A stretch of 64,000 bases of DNA from Cubamyces lactineus (Eukaryota > Basidiomycota > Agaricomycetes > Polyporales > Polyporaceae): NCBI GenBank assembly GCA_022376465.1, contig JACDTU010000024.1, positions 186,001-250,000 on the forward strand, written 5' to 3'. Below the pieces are notes generated by a model, which worked only from the letters and a program-made list of their open reading frames with translations, had not been told where the DNA came from and did no database searches. Positions 11,925 to 23,423 of the stretch are shown piece by piece (within the stretch, counting starts at the first letter, position 1; every line of letters starts with the position of its first letter). Both the position numbers and the translations under genes were made by a program.

Positions 11925-13622
11925 ATGACCACAGAACAGCCCTTCCGCATCGCCGTACTCGAGTCCGATCTCGAGCTCTTGCGCAAGAAATTAGAGCTCT
12001 TCCGCTTCCCCGACGAGCTTGACGGCGCAGGGTGGGAGTATGGCGTTCCTCTGGACGACGTCAGGCGCCTCGTGGCTCACTGGAGAGATGGATTCGACTG
12101 GCGCAAGGCCGAGGCCGGGATAAACGAGCTCCCCATGTACACTCGCGATATTGAGATCGAGGGCCATGGGACGTTGAGCATCCACTATGTGCACCAGCGA
12201 AGCACTGTCAAGGACGCGATTCCGCTGCTATTCGTGCATGGATGTGAGTACATACCTGCAGCGCTGTTGAACATGACATGATAGTCCATTGCGTCAATCA
12301 CAGGGCCGGGGCATTTCCTCGAAGTGAGGAAGATGCTGCCCCTCTTGACGTCTGCATCCACAGAGCATCCGAGCTTCCATGTCGTCGCCCTCAACCTTCC
12401 CGGATTTGGGTTTTCTGAGGCGCCGAAGAAGCCCGGGTTTGCCGGACGCCAGTACAGTGAGGTAGGGGTTCCACGCAGGCGCATTGCGAGTCACTCATCG
12501 CATCGGCACCCTGGGCATAGGTCTTCAACAAGCTGATGCTTTCTCTGGGTTATCCGGAATATGGTCGGTGACCGCACCAATGCTGCTCAGCATCGCGCAC
12601 TCCGAACTGACGGTTTGGCGCGTCTTTTCCCAGCGTATCAAGGCGGAGACTGGGGCCACCTGGTACGGGTTTCGATTCATCTTGTCAGTATGTACCTGAC
12701 TAGCGATCGACCGGTAGCTCGGCGTGCACGCCGTGAACCATTATGGAAACAAGCACATCAAGGCCTGGCACACGAACATCCCCATGTAAGTATTTGCCAG
12801 CACAGCCCTACAGAGGTGGCGACTTACTCAGACACACGTTTGGGTGGGTTGGTCATAGCTACCGCCTTCCAACATTGTGGACCCATCCGCTGCTCTATCT
12901 TGGCATGTTCACACTGCCTTTCGACAAAGCCGCGCAGGCCGACTTGCAAGCCACCGCGGAGTGGCGGCAGAAAGGTCTGGGGTACTTTATGGAGCAATCA
13001 ACGATGCCCCAGACGATCGGGTACAGCCTGGCGGACTCACCTGTAGGCCTGCTCGCGTGGATATACGAGAAGCTCGTGAGCTGGTCGGACCACTACCCAT
13101 GGACGGACGACGAAGGTGAGTCTCGCGCGGGCAAATCGGGATCCACGCTGTGAGGGATATAGTGCGTACTGACCAATTCCAATCTCCGGGATGCACTCGT
13201 AAGTCCTCGAGTGGGTGTCCGTGTATTGGTTCTCGCGCTCAGGACCTGCCGCCGCGGGCAGGATCTACTACGAGATGACGGCCGGAGGGACGCGGGACTA
13301 TTTTGAAGGAACGAAGTGGACGCCGACCCCGCTGGGCGTCTCCTATTTCCCCGGCGAGATCGTTCGCCTACCGAAGTCGTACGTACCTCGATCGTTCCTC
13401 CCAGCCAGCCCGCCATCGTGACAACTCGGTGCTGACTGAAGTTCCCCTAGCTGGTCGCACATGCTCGGGAAAGTCGTGTTCCACTCTGAGCACGACAAGG
13501 GCGGGCATTTCGCGGCTTTTGAGCAGCCGGAGCTGCTCGCGAGCGATTTGCGTGAGATGTTTGGGAAGGGCGGGCCTGCGTACAATGTCGTTCAGGGTAA
13601 GAGCGGGTACGATGAGGTATGA
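11925..13622 (+). CDS. Epoxide hydrolase, alpha/beta-hydrolase fold with EHN domain
   Basis: Predicted to hydrolyse epoxides to diols through a covalent ester on Asp. Eight exons join to 415 residues, typical for microsomal-type (EHN) epoxide hydrolases. The N-terminal EHN region (about 1-105) starts [19 protein letters not shown] and includes [18 protein letters not shown]. The hydrolase core shows the oxyanion motif HGWPG (split by an intron at 12244-12303), [10 protein letters not shown], the nucleophile motif GGDWGHL (Asp), lid tyrosines around VYWFSRSG, and the C-terminal catalytic His in [14 protein letters not shown]. No signal peptide is visible. It lies between two paralogous ABCC exporters, all on the plus strand. 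This suggests, but does not prove, joint handling of an electrophilic toxin or metabolite. A juvenile-hormone-type or generic soluble hydrolase is less likely because of the EHN domain. Confidence 0.9.
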
Positions 13623-13874
13623 TTGTCGTTGCAGGACCTTGCAAACAGCGATTGGTGGCTCGGAGCCCGAGAGGCCTTCATAGATTGTTCAGCCAATCAG
13701 CCGCGTAAAATAGACATACGGTAGCAAGTGTGCTGAGCAATCGACATAAGTCAACGATAGACCAATGGGTATCGATAGCTATAGCGCAGACCTCAGAGAA
13801 GCCAACAAACGGAATGCGGATAATGGTCGTCCATGAAAAACGCCGCACGTTAGACGCGCGTGATGGGATGGCGG

Positions 13875-13926
13875 TGTTTGCACCTGTTAGGATCAGAAGC
13901 TATTAGCTTCCCGATCTCATCTCGTG
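13875..13926 (+). repeat. 52-bp repeat, copy A (3' of epoxide hydrolase)
   Basis: The block shares TTGCACCTGTTAGGATCAG and CTTCCCGATCTCATC with 22228-22279, with only a handful of mismatches over 52 bp. It lies about 250 bp past the hydrolase stop. Confidence 0.8.
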
Positions 13927-14184
13927 TTCCAGCGTTGCCGTCACTGCCTCCACGGGTCAGAAGCTGTTGCATCTAACGGCTACCGCATACTCTTCCCCAA
14001 CAGCAGAATGTCATGCTAGTGCAGCCGTTTTACGGCAAAATGCCTTATTTGTACGGGTCGCGCAACGAGGTCAATCGAAGGTGAGGCCGCGAAGTGCTTC
14101 CAAGATCACCACCGGACGTTGATATAACGCTGACAGTGGGGAAGAGCCAGGGATGCAAAAATACTCTTCTGGGCGGGCTTGATA

Positions 14185-14250
14185 GAGGGCACTGCTGCTG
14201 CAACACACAGGGCCCAGGACGGCGGCGTTGGAACGTGGGACCGCAACCAC
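14185..14250 (+). repeat. Upstream block shared with first ABC transporter (copy B)
   Basis: This is the counterpart of 3540-3600; the shared core is GGCGGCGTTGGAACGTGGGA here. It lies about 235 bp upstream of the transporter-2 ATG. Confidence 0.55.
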
Positions 14251-14480
14251 TCCGAGGAATGCCTTCCATCAGGTTCCTGTTCCTGTGGGAAAACTTGTGC
14301 GACCAGTGCATGTCCGCGCGCGCAGTAAGGTTTGACCGTCCCGTATTCTCAAGAGCGCCAGACTGACTTCAACCAGAGTCGTCTCAGGGTGACTGGTACC
14401 GCGCTCGGTCCTCGAACAATCACGGCCTTCGCTTCTTGCTCTCCTACTACTACACCCCTGCCTAAAGCTCGCGGCCCTCC

Positions 14481-17400
14481 ATGGCAGACATAAGCTTTGC
14501 TATAGGCTGGCGCACACAGGTATCTCAGTTACCACTAGTCGTGTTATCCTTGACGCGTCCTCCGGACGACGGAACGTTCGTCCGCACTATTCCTTGGTAT
14601 GTTCAATGCTGACTCTAGCTATAGCATATGGTCGAACTCTTTGACAATCCCTGTCTACTGTGCCGTCCTGTCGGTGGCACTGCACGCAATTTCCGCCATG
14701 CGAGGCGCAAGCGCCCGGCGTCAGCACAATGACGACACCGAGGATAGCTCGACCTCGTCCGCTACCCCGCCCCCTCGAGCCTCCTACGTCAGAGGAAGGG
14801 CTGACTCGATTGGAGGCATCGCGATCGTCTTGTTCAGACTGATACAACTGCTTTGTGTCGTCGCGCTCTTGGTGCTCTCCGTCCTCCCTGTCGTGCATAC
14901 TGCACAAGCGAAAGGACGCGTTTCGGACGCGTCTCTCATCCTCGGGATATCGCAATGTTTCCTATACGTACGTCACTGCTAGTGTCTATCTTTCGGGGAC
15001 ATCGGAGCTAAATCTGGTTGTTACAGGTATACGTCTCCGTCTTGAACGTGCTGTCACTGCTGGGAAGCACGCAGACAAACATTCGCGCGTTCAATCACGC
15101 GTCCACTATCCTTGCCATCGCATGGGGTGTCTACATGTATCGTGACGTGTGGCCTCTAGCAACGATATATCTAGCTCCAGAAGACGCACCCGAAGGTGTA
15201 GTGATGTGGATCAAGCTAGGATTACTGTCGCTCAGCGGAGTCATTGTCCCGTTGCTTTCGCCTCGGAAGTACGTCCCTATAGACCCCAAGGTATGTGCAG
15301 ATGGTAAGACCTAGTGTACGCCGACTCATGTCATGACTCGTTCAGGCACCCACAGAGCCTCCTCCGGAGCAAACTGCGTGTATTCTCTCTGGGCTATTCT
15401 ATGTTTACCTGGAGCCCCTCATTTGGCTTGCTTGGAAACTACCGCGGCTTACCTACGATGTGCTCCCTCCCTTGGCTGATTACGACCAATTGAAAAACCT
15501 TGTCGGGCGTGCATTTCCGGTAGGCCATTCTGGGCGCCGAGTTGACGAACCTTCACTGAGACCGACCAACCAGCATATGGACCCATTGCAAACGAAGTCT
15601 CGTAGACACCTCGGGCTCACGTTCATTACGACGTTTGGTATGTCAGGTAGTCATCGAGATGCTTGCCATATAGACTGACGTATCACTACCAGGGGTGGAA
15701 TTCTGCAACCTGGTTGCGGTGTCCATTACAGCAGTCAGTCCCTAACGTATATCTCCGCTCAGAGAGAAGCTGACGTCTCACAGGTGATCGGAGCGTTCGC
15801 GGCGCCCATCAGCATCAACAATCTGCTACTGTGAGCCTTTTCCTTTCTCATGATCTATATAGCACGACTCATGACAGAGCGGGCAGTTACCTTGAGTTAG
15901 GCAAAGCGGAATCCAGAATCAAGCCCTGGTTCTGGATCGCATTTCTCCTCTTTGGCCGGATGTTCAAAGACGTCTCTGATCAGTGGTTCTCATATTACGC
16001 TGTGAGTGCTTTGACGGTGAGTATGTTTTGTCTTGTCGCTAACTGCGTAATTAGACACGTCTGGATGTGCGTTTTCAAGCGATCACCACCGAGCTCGTAT
16101 TCGAGCACGCCCTGCGAATACGTATGAAGGCGGACACCGAGGACACGTCGGGAGCAGGGTCAAGCGGCGCCGCCACTGCTGCTGTGGGTACCCCAGCGGA
16201 CAATACTTCGCAGCTAGACCCAGAGAATGCAGAACCGGAGGGCAGCGATGCTGACGTAGACCGCTCCGCCACTGCAAGCTCGAGCACAGCTATCGCTCCT
16301 GCTTCTAACTCCACGAAAGGCAAGGCGAAGTCCACACTTGAGGAGGAACAGCCTCAAGGCGCCGAGACTGAGAAGCCTGCGAAGAAAGAAACTAGTAGAC
16401 ACCTTGTCGGGAGGATCAACAATCTTGTCACGACCGACTTGAACAATATCGACGGGCTGGGAGTGTACCTGGTATTCATCGGTGCGTTTTTTGCAGTATC
16501 ATCGCCTCACTACTGACTTCTCTGTCTTTTATCTAGGTGTGCAAGCGCCGTTCGGCATGATTCTCTCTATGGTCTTTCTCTATCGGATACTAGGGTGGAG
16601 GTACGCCCAAGGCTGTGCAATGCGAACGAGTTGCTCGCTCATCCGCACGATACTGACATGCAGCGCTCTCGTCGGACTTGTGACTATGCTCATCACTCTA
16701 CCTCTTCCCGGTTGGATCACTCGACACATCCAAGGCGCCCAACGTGAGAAGATGAAACGCGTGAGTCGTTCTGCTCGTGATCCTCGGATGATTCATGACC
16801 TGTGTCATAGACCGATTCTCGTGTGCAAACCGTGACAGAGAGTAAGTCCTCTCGTTCAGTCTATATAATTATCTGATCTCATACCCCGGGACTCTAGTGC
16901 TGGGCGTCATCCACATGATCAAGCTCTTCGGCTGGGAACCTCGCATTGCGGAGCAGCTGGACAAGAAGCGCGAAGAAGAGCTGAAGGCGCTGCGCAAGAG
17001 CAAGCTGATCTCGATGTCCATTGGGCTGTGCAAGTACGTGGTCATGCACTCGGCGCCGGATGCGTGAGATGTTGCCTATTAACGCTTGCTCGCGCAAGCT
17101 CGTTAATCCCGATTCTGATCATGTTATCAACTTACTTCACATACGTGAGTCTTAGCCGCTATGGCACGATTCTCAGTGACAGCGCGGTACTCAACTGTTC
17201 TGTAGACGGTCATCATGAAGAGACAGCTGACTGGTGAGTGCAATAGCGTGGGCTTAGCTGCCGGGGTTTGACTCGCTCGTCCGCAGCATCCCGGGTTTTC
17301 TCGTCAATGGCTGGTGAGGAGCGTCAATGCACCCTATACATACAGAAACTCACGAGAGAGAAGTGTTCGATATGCTGCGCAATGACATGTTTGCAGTATT

Positions 17401-20400
17401 CTCCATGGTTCCATCATTGGTCGACGGTGAGCTACCTGACACGCCTCGGTTAACCCCATCACGCCTCATACAAAGATACGGAATGCAGCCAAGGTCTCCC
17501 TTGAACGTATCGCTGACTTTCTGTGGAACGTGCGTGTGGACAATTTCAACGAGATATAGTCCCTCTAACTTTCTACCAGAGCGAGCTTGTTGACGAATTT
17601 GAGAGCAAGCGGGGGTTCGGAGAAGAGGAGTTTGGGACCAACGCCGTACCTGAAGACCGTAAGGACGTCATTGGCATCCGACACGCGTGGTTCACCTGGT
17701 CGAAGGATAGCGCTCCCTCAGTCACGCCCGGCGGGCCACGCAAGCGGACGTTCGTTCTGTGCATAGAGGATGAACTGACGTTCCGGCGAGGCAAAATGAA
17801 CCTGATCATCGGTCCTACCGGCGCGGGCAAGACGTCGTTGCTCATGGCTTTACTCGGTACGTCTCTAACTAGCATCGAAGCTTCCAGCGTAACTCAAGCT
17901 GTGCCACGCAGGCGAAATGCATTACATTCCGTCATGTCCCGATTCGTACATCAATCTGCCCAGAGAGGGAGGTGTTGCGTACGCTGCGCAGGAATCTTGG
18001 GTGCAGAACGACACAATCAAGGTCCGTCTCCTGAAACTTGACCGACGCGCAATGTTCGACTCTGACAACAGACTAGAACAACATCCTCTTTGGGGCTCCG
18101 TACGACGAGGTCAGGTACAACAAAGGTGGGGCACATACCAAGCGCAGTTCCAACGCGCGACTCAAGGCTGGAAAACTCTGTAGTCATCTACCAGTGCGCC
18201 CTCAGGAGGGATCTCAGCCTCTTCGAGGCCGGAGACCAAACCGAAGTTGGCGAGAGAGGTATCACATTGAGGTATGTTGGTTTCGCCCCTTCTAACGATG
18301 CATGTGCTCAACCCTTCGTCAAGTGGTGGACAAAAGGTGAGATGGCCGTGGTCAAGACGCATAAATCCATAGTTGACTTCAATAGGCACGTATCACTCTG
18401 GCTCGCGCGGTGTACTCCGAAGCCAGCATCTTGCTACTCGACGACGTAAGTACTGAGAGACACTGGATCCGGTGGAGAACCCCGTGCTGAATTGTACGCC
18501 AGATTCTCGCCGCACTTGACGTGCATACCTCAAGGTGGATTGTCGAGAAGTGCTTCAAGGGCGATCTCCTCCAAGGACGTACAATCATCTTAGTGGTATG
18601 TCGTATCCCTGTCGTGATGACAACATACTCAAGCAGCGGGTCAGACCCATAACGTTGCGCTGGTCAGCCCTATCGCCGACTTCGTGGTATCCGTGGGTCC
18701 AAATGGTCGCATTCTCAGTCAGGGCTCTCTTCTGAGTGCCTTGGAGCAAGACTCGAAGTTGATGCAAGACTTGAAAGAGGAGCAAGAGGAGATCAGGAAG
18801 GTCGAAGGCGAGATTGATGCAGATGACGAGGACAAGTCCGAAGACGGACCCGCCAAGCTGGCGACAGGCAAGTTGGTGGTAGCAGAAGAGATGGAAGACG
18901 GCCATGTTGGCTGGTCTGCTCGTAAGTCGCCATGCGGGTGAATCCATCGGGTGATGTTAGCTTATGGAGTGCAACAGTGAAGTTGTTCATCGGCAACATG
19001 TCGAAGAAGCCTTATATGTTCTGGGTAATCTATGTAGGCAGTCATGCCTTTCGACAGTGCGTCAGCAACTTCCGCGTACGTTCCTTGTGTCTCTCTAAGA
19101 ACACCATATTGGATATCTGACATAACTGTCTCCCAGACTTGGTATCTGGGATACTGGGCCTCGCAGTACGAGACGCATCCCGCAGAAGAGGTCTCAGTCA
19201 GCCAGTAAGTTGAACGTGCCGCCACTGCGTGTCGCGGATGCTCATCTCTCATAGTTACCTCACCGTCTATGCGTTGCTTGTGCTGCTCTTCATGATCACC
19301 ACTGTATTTACCATCACATACTACGTGTATGGCAGTATGAGAGCGGCCAGGATCGTGCACAAGCAGCTCGTCGTCTCGGTACTCGGAACGACTTTGCGGT
19401 AAGCCTAAAGTAAGCGCGGGATACGTTCAATGTTTTACCTGTGCATTACTAGATGGCTGGACAAGACACCAACCTCTCGCATCATCGCGCGGTGCACGCA
19501 AGATATCAACACATGTAAGCGTACTTCAACACCAGATTCGTACAGAGGTAGAGAATGTCTGATTGTCTTTGTTCACAGTGGACAACCGGATTGCGAGAAG
19601 CACGGAGCTCCTCGTCGAAATTACTCTGTTCGTGTTGGTGAGGGTGCTCGCCATCATCCTCTTCTCACCCGTCTTCATCTTCCCGGCCATCTTCATGATG
19701 TCCGTGAGCGCGCTGTGCGGACACATCTTCATGAAGGCGCAGCTGTCGGTGAAGCGCGAGCTGAGTAACCACAAGGCGCCCGTCTTGGCTCATTTCGGAG
19801 CGACGATTAGCGGAATCAGTTAGTAGTTCTTCACTTTTGCTGTGCAATGCTGAGGGCTGACGTTTTAACCCGATATAGCGTCCGTGCGAGCATACGGTGC
19901 GCAAGAGGCGTTCAAAAGGGAGGCGTATCGCCGAATCGACAAGTTAACCCGAGTGACTGTCACCTACTCGAATCTTACCTGGTATGCAATGCGAGCTCTT
20001 CGATGCCATGAGTGAATGCTGATCCGAGACGGCACAGCTGGATTGAGTCACGCATTACCCTATGGGCTTGCCTTTTCGCAACAAGTCTTGCCCTGTACCT
20101 GGTATATTTCTCCGATATGAGCGCTGCGAACACTGGTTTCTCCCTTACGATAGCCAGTGAGTTCGCCTGCCTGAGGTCCGCAAAATTGGTGGTGTCTAAC
20201 GGCAGGTACACAGCCGCGTTTAGCGCTGTAGTCAACCAGGCAATCTGGGTATTCAGCGATTTCGAAATCTCAGGTGCGCACTACATTCGCAACCACTACG
20301 TCCATGGCTCCGTATTGACACGGTGTGTTCACAGGCAACAGGTCCGCGACGCGCGATGATAGTTACAGTGTTGCGGTGTGCTGACAATATTATTAGCTTA

Positions 20401-21641
20401 GAACGCATACAACAGTATCTGCATATCGAACAAGAGCCCAAGCCAACACTAGATGGTGTTCCGCCCGCGTATTGGCCAGCCAGCGGACAACTGGAAGTGA
20501 ATAACCTTTCTGCACAGTATTCACCAGTACGTGCCTTCCGCGTATCCAGTTCCTTCGCAGCGCACTGACACGCTCGGCAGGACGGACCCAAAGTCTTGCA
20601 CGACATCTCGTTCGAGGTCGCAGCGGGTGAGCGTATCGGCATTGTAGGTCGAACAGGAAGCGGAAAGGTTTGTTGGCCCTGGTACGGAGATAGTCATCGT
20701 GCCCCTGACATGTCCATGCAGAGTTCTCTCACCCTTGCATTGCTGCGGTGCATTCTGACCGAAGGAAACGTTCGGTACGATGGACTACAGACCGATAAGA
20801 TCAACCTAGATGCACTGCGCCTGAACATCACTATCATTCCCCAAGTGGTCCGTTTTGCATCTCCTCTCGTTTGCCATCACACCCGCTCATCCTGTCCCTC
20901 TAGCCCGAACTTCTGAGCGGGACCCTTCGTCAAAACCTCGACCCGTTCTCTGAGCATGACGATTCTGTACTGAACGACGCGTTGCGCTCTGCGGGATTGT
21001 TCAGTCTGCAAGAGGGAAGCCACCAGTCGAACATTACTCTTGATACCGAGATTGCTGGAGGTGGAGCCAATCTGTCTGTTGGACAGAGACAGATTCTCGC
21101 TCTCGCCCGTGCAATTGTGAGACGCAGCAAATTGTTGATTTTAGATGAAGGTGCACTTCCTTCTTGTTTCTCCTTCTCAGGTGCTGACGTTCCTGCTCAG
21201 CTACCTCGGCTATCGGTTCGTACCAGTCGTGTCGTCATTGGGTGAGATGACACTGACGTGCCACATTAGATTACGAAACAGATACCATAATCCAAACATC
21301 GCTTCGGATCGAGCTGGGGAGAGATGTCACTCTGCTGACTGTCGCCCATCGCTTACAGACAATCATGGATTCTGACAAGATCGTGAGTGGGGTTCGCTAA
21401 CGCAGTGCTTTCTCATAGCCTGATGTACCTTACGCACAGATGGTCCTCGACGCTGGTCACATTGTAAGTGCCTTTCAGTATGGCAGAAATATCATTCGGT
21501 TTAGTTTCTGTGTTCTCTCAGGTCGAATACGGCAAGCCCGGCGAATTACTCCAGAAGGAGAACGGCATGCTCCGCAGGCTTGTCGAGGAAAGTGCCGATA
21601 AGGAAAACTTGTACAAAATCGCGATGAGGATGTCGCCTTGA
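14481..21641 (+). CDS. ABC transporter, ABCC/MRP family, copy 2
   Basis: A tandem paralogue of the gene at 4197-11379 with the same intron positions and domain order, about 1,620 residues (estimate). It starts MADISFAIGWRTQVSQ. NBD1: [32 protein letters not shown] (signature exon split at 18272/18325), ILLLDDILAALD, VTHN. NBD2: GRTGSGKSS, LSVGQRQ, LLILDEATSAID (from two tiny exons), VAHRL. All motifs are complete and joins keep frame, so both copies look functional. The Ser/Ala/Glu-rich insert of TMD1 is kept but diverged. Some tracts match copy 1 almost base for base, introns included (around 15010-15450 and 19580-19820), while the N terminus and many other introns are strongly diverged. Regulation is unknown; the proximal promoters are distantly alike. 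Confidence 0.9.
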
Positions 21642-23423
21642 CTGTTTGTGTTTGTAGATGATACAACGGACCTCAGAATCATGTCCCCCAGCACGGCTAA
21701 ATCGCTCTGCAATATATGGCCCGCTATTCAGGCTGCATATGTAACAACAATATTTTCATGGTGAAGCGAAACAATATAGGCTGGGCTTCATTACATTGGC
21801 CATCCTGAGTGACAAGGTTAGCGATGACGCGTTGACGTCGAATCCATGGAATGCCGATGTATCCGACGCCTTCTTCGTGCCCTCATCGAGGCCCGCACGC
21901 GGTCTGGAGCCTTAATTTCGCGGGCCTCACGAGCAAGTTCACATATTAGCATGATAAGTATCGCGCACTTCGTAGCATCACGCTAAGAAGGGTAAAAAGT
22001 TGGAAGCATGGAACTAGAAGCACAGGCAAAGTTGGAACATGCCACTTAAGGCCTCACCGACTCCGACAACACGGGTTACGCCCGGATGCCCTCCGCTCAT
22101 CAGAAATTCAATAGCTGAGACTCAGTTCTTCGAACGAAGATACTTAGTGATAACTGCCTAGGGGTTGCATTACATGAGTCGAAGGTGAGCAGCCGCAGCC
22201 TCAGGCTCTCTCAGACTACGCAATGGAGTATTTGCACCTGTTAGGATCAGAGGCTATTGGCTTCCCGATCTCATCTTGTGCGCTTATGCAGTCTCCACGT
22301 CAAATTGCCCGCCGCAGCCCATGTCGCCACTGCCGCCCTCTACGCGTATGGACAACAGGCTCGGGAAAGGCCGAGCATGAGTTGAGTAATGGTAAACAAC
22401 TCTGCTCTTTTGTATCTCAAGTGCAGCTCACCCATGGTCGCATACTGGCACAAGCACTCTGCTCACAAATCAGCACTGTGCTAAATTCACAGTCGCTCCT
22501 CGTATCAATACTATTGCGCAGTGCTCTCATTACTGCTAGAAACATACCCGGAGCAAATTGCCGTTGTGTACATAGGCAACTAACTGCGAAAGTCAATGGC
22601 ACGAGCGAGCCGCTGAGCCGCAATTTCCGTGCGCGGAGAAATCCCGCAGCGCTGCGACGTCACGTCAACCGACACAGTACCACCTATATCATCTGCATAT
22701 CACGGCGATTCTGTGGGTATTCTGTAGGCTTGGCGATTCATCTGCTCACTCACGGCGTCATGTAGCGTATACTACCCTGCTGTCAAGTAACGATTCCTAC
22801 TAATAGGGAACCTGCAGAACCAGTGCTCACTCTTGGCACCGTACTCAATGCCGCGTGAGCCCGCGACCTCCTGAGCTGTGTGGCAGATCGCTTGTCTCAC
22901 ATGGCCAAATTCGATCTTGGCTGCGTCGCAGCTGTGGACGTATGTCCCGATCCGTGCGGCGGAGAAATGGCGATGTCTAGGTCCCACACGGGCGAGGCGT
23001 TTGCGGGTCACGCTCGATAGGATTGCTTCCGTGGCGGTCCGCTGCATACATGGGCTTGGCATGTTCTCTACCACGATATGTCTTGGTGGCGACTGTGCAA
23101 GGCGCGTCGTGGTCTCGAATTCCCTGCGGACCGAGACACGGTCTGCGCCGCAGGAACAAACGAGAAGGACATGAGGGATACCTTGTGAGGCCGCTTCATT
23201 CGTCTTGTATGCGTCTCTGTTGAGAGTACACTCATTCCACCGCAAACCGCAGTCCGCTATAATCACCCCCTCACGTCAACTATGCGCCGGTGTTGCTGCT
23301 ATACGCCAGTACATAAGATTCGGTCTGGTATCTAGTTGTACATCGGCAGCACCCATATATTTCTACCACGTTCTCTCTTCCCTTCTTCAGACCCTCTACT
23401 TTCTTCTACGGCTTAATATCACG
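21642..23423. other. Intergenic region 3' of ABC transporter 2
   Basis: About 1.8 kb without a supportable gene. It contains the second copy of a 52-bp repeat at 22228. The open frames at 22223-22765 and 22878-23174 do not resemble any protein I know and lack splice support. The last 150 bp should be the promoter of the RTA1-like gene. Confidence 0.5.
22228..22279 (+). repeat. 52-bp repeat, copy B (3' of ABC transporter 2)
   Basis: Partner of 13875-13926. Shared runs are TTGCACCTGTTAGGATCAG and CTTCCCGATCTCATC. No hydrolase coding sequence is visible between the transporter-2 stop and this block. Confidence 0.8.

Larger units (their letters stand above)
13623..14480. other. Intergenic spacer with duplicated blocks, promoter of ABC transporter 2
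   Basis: No gene is visible. It contains a 52-bp block (13875-13926) repeated downstream of transporter 2 and a block (14185-14250) repeated upstream of transporter 1. Its last 120 bp resemble the sequence just before the first transporter's ATG. Confidence 0.6.

Noticed and set aside
22223..23174. Plus-strand frames of about 100-180 residues
   Set aside because: Composition is unlike coding sequence, with no domain, no splice support and overlapping frames on both strands.
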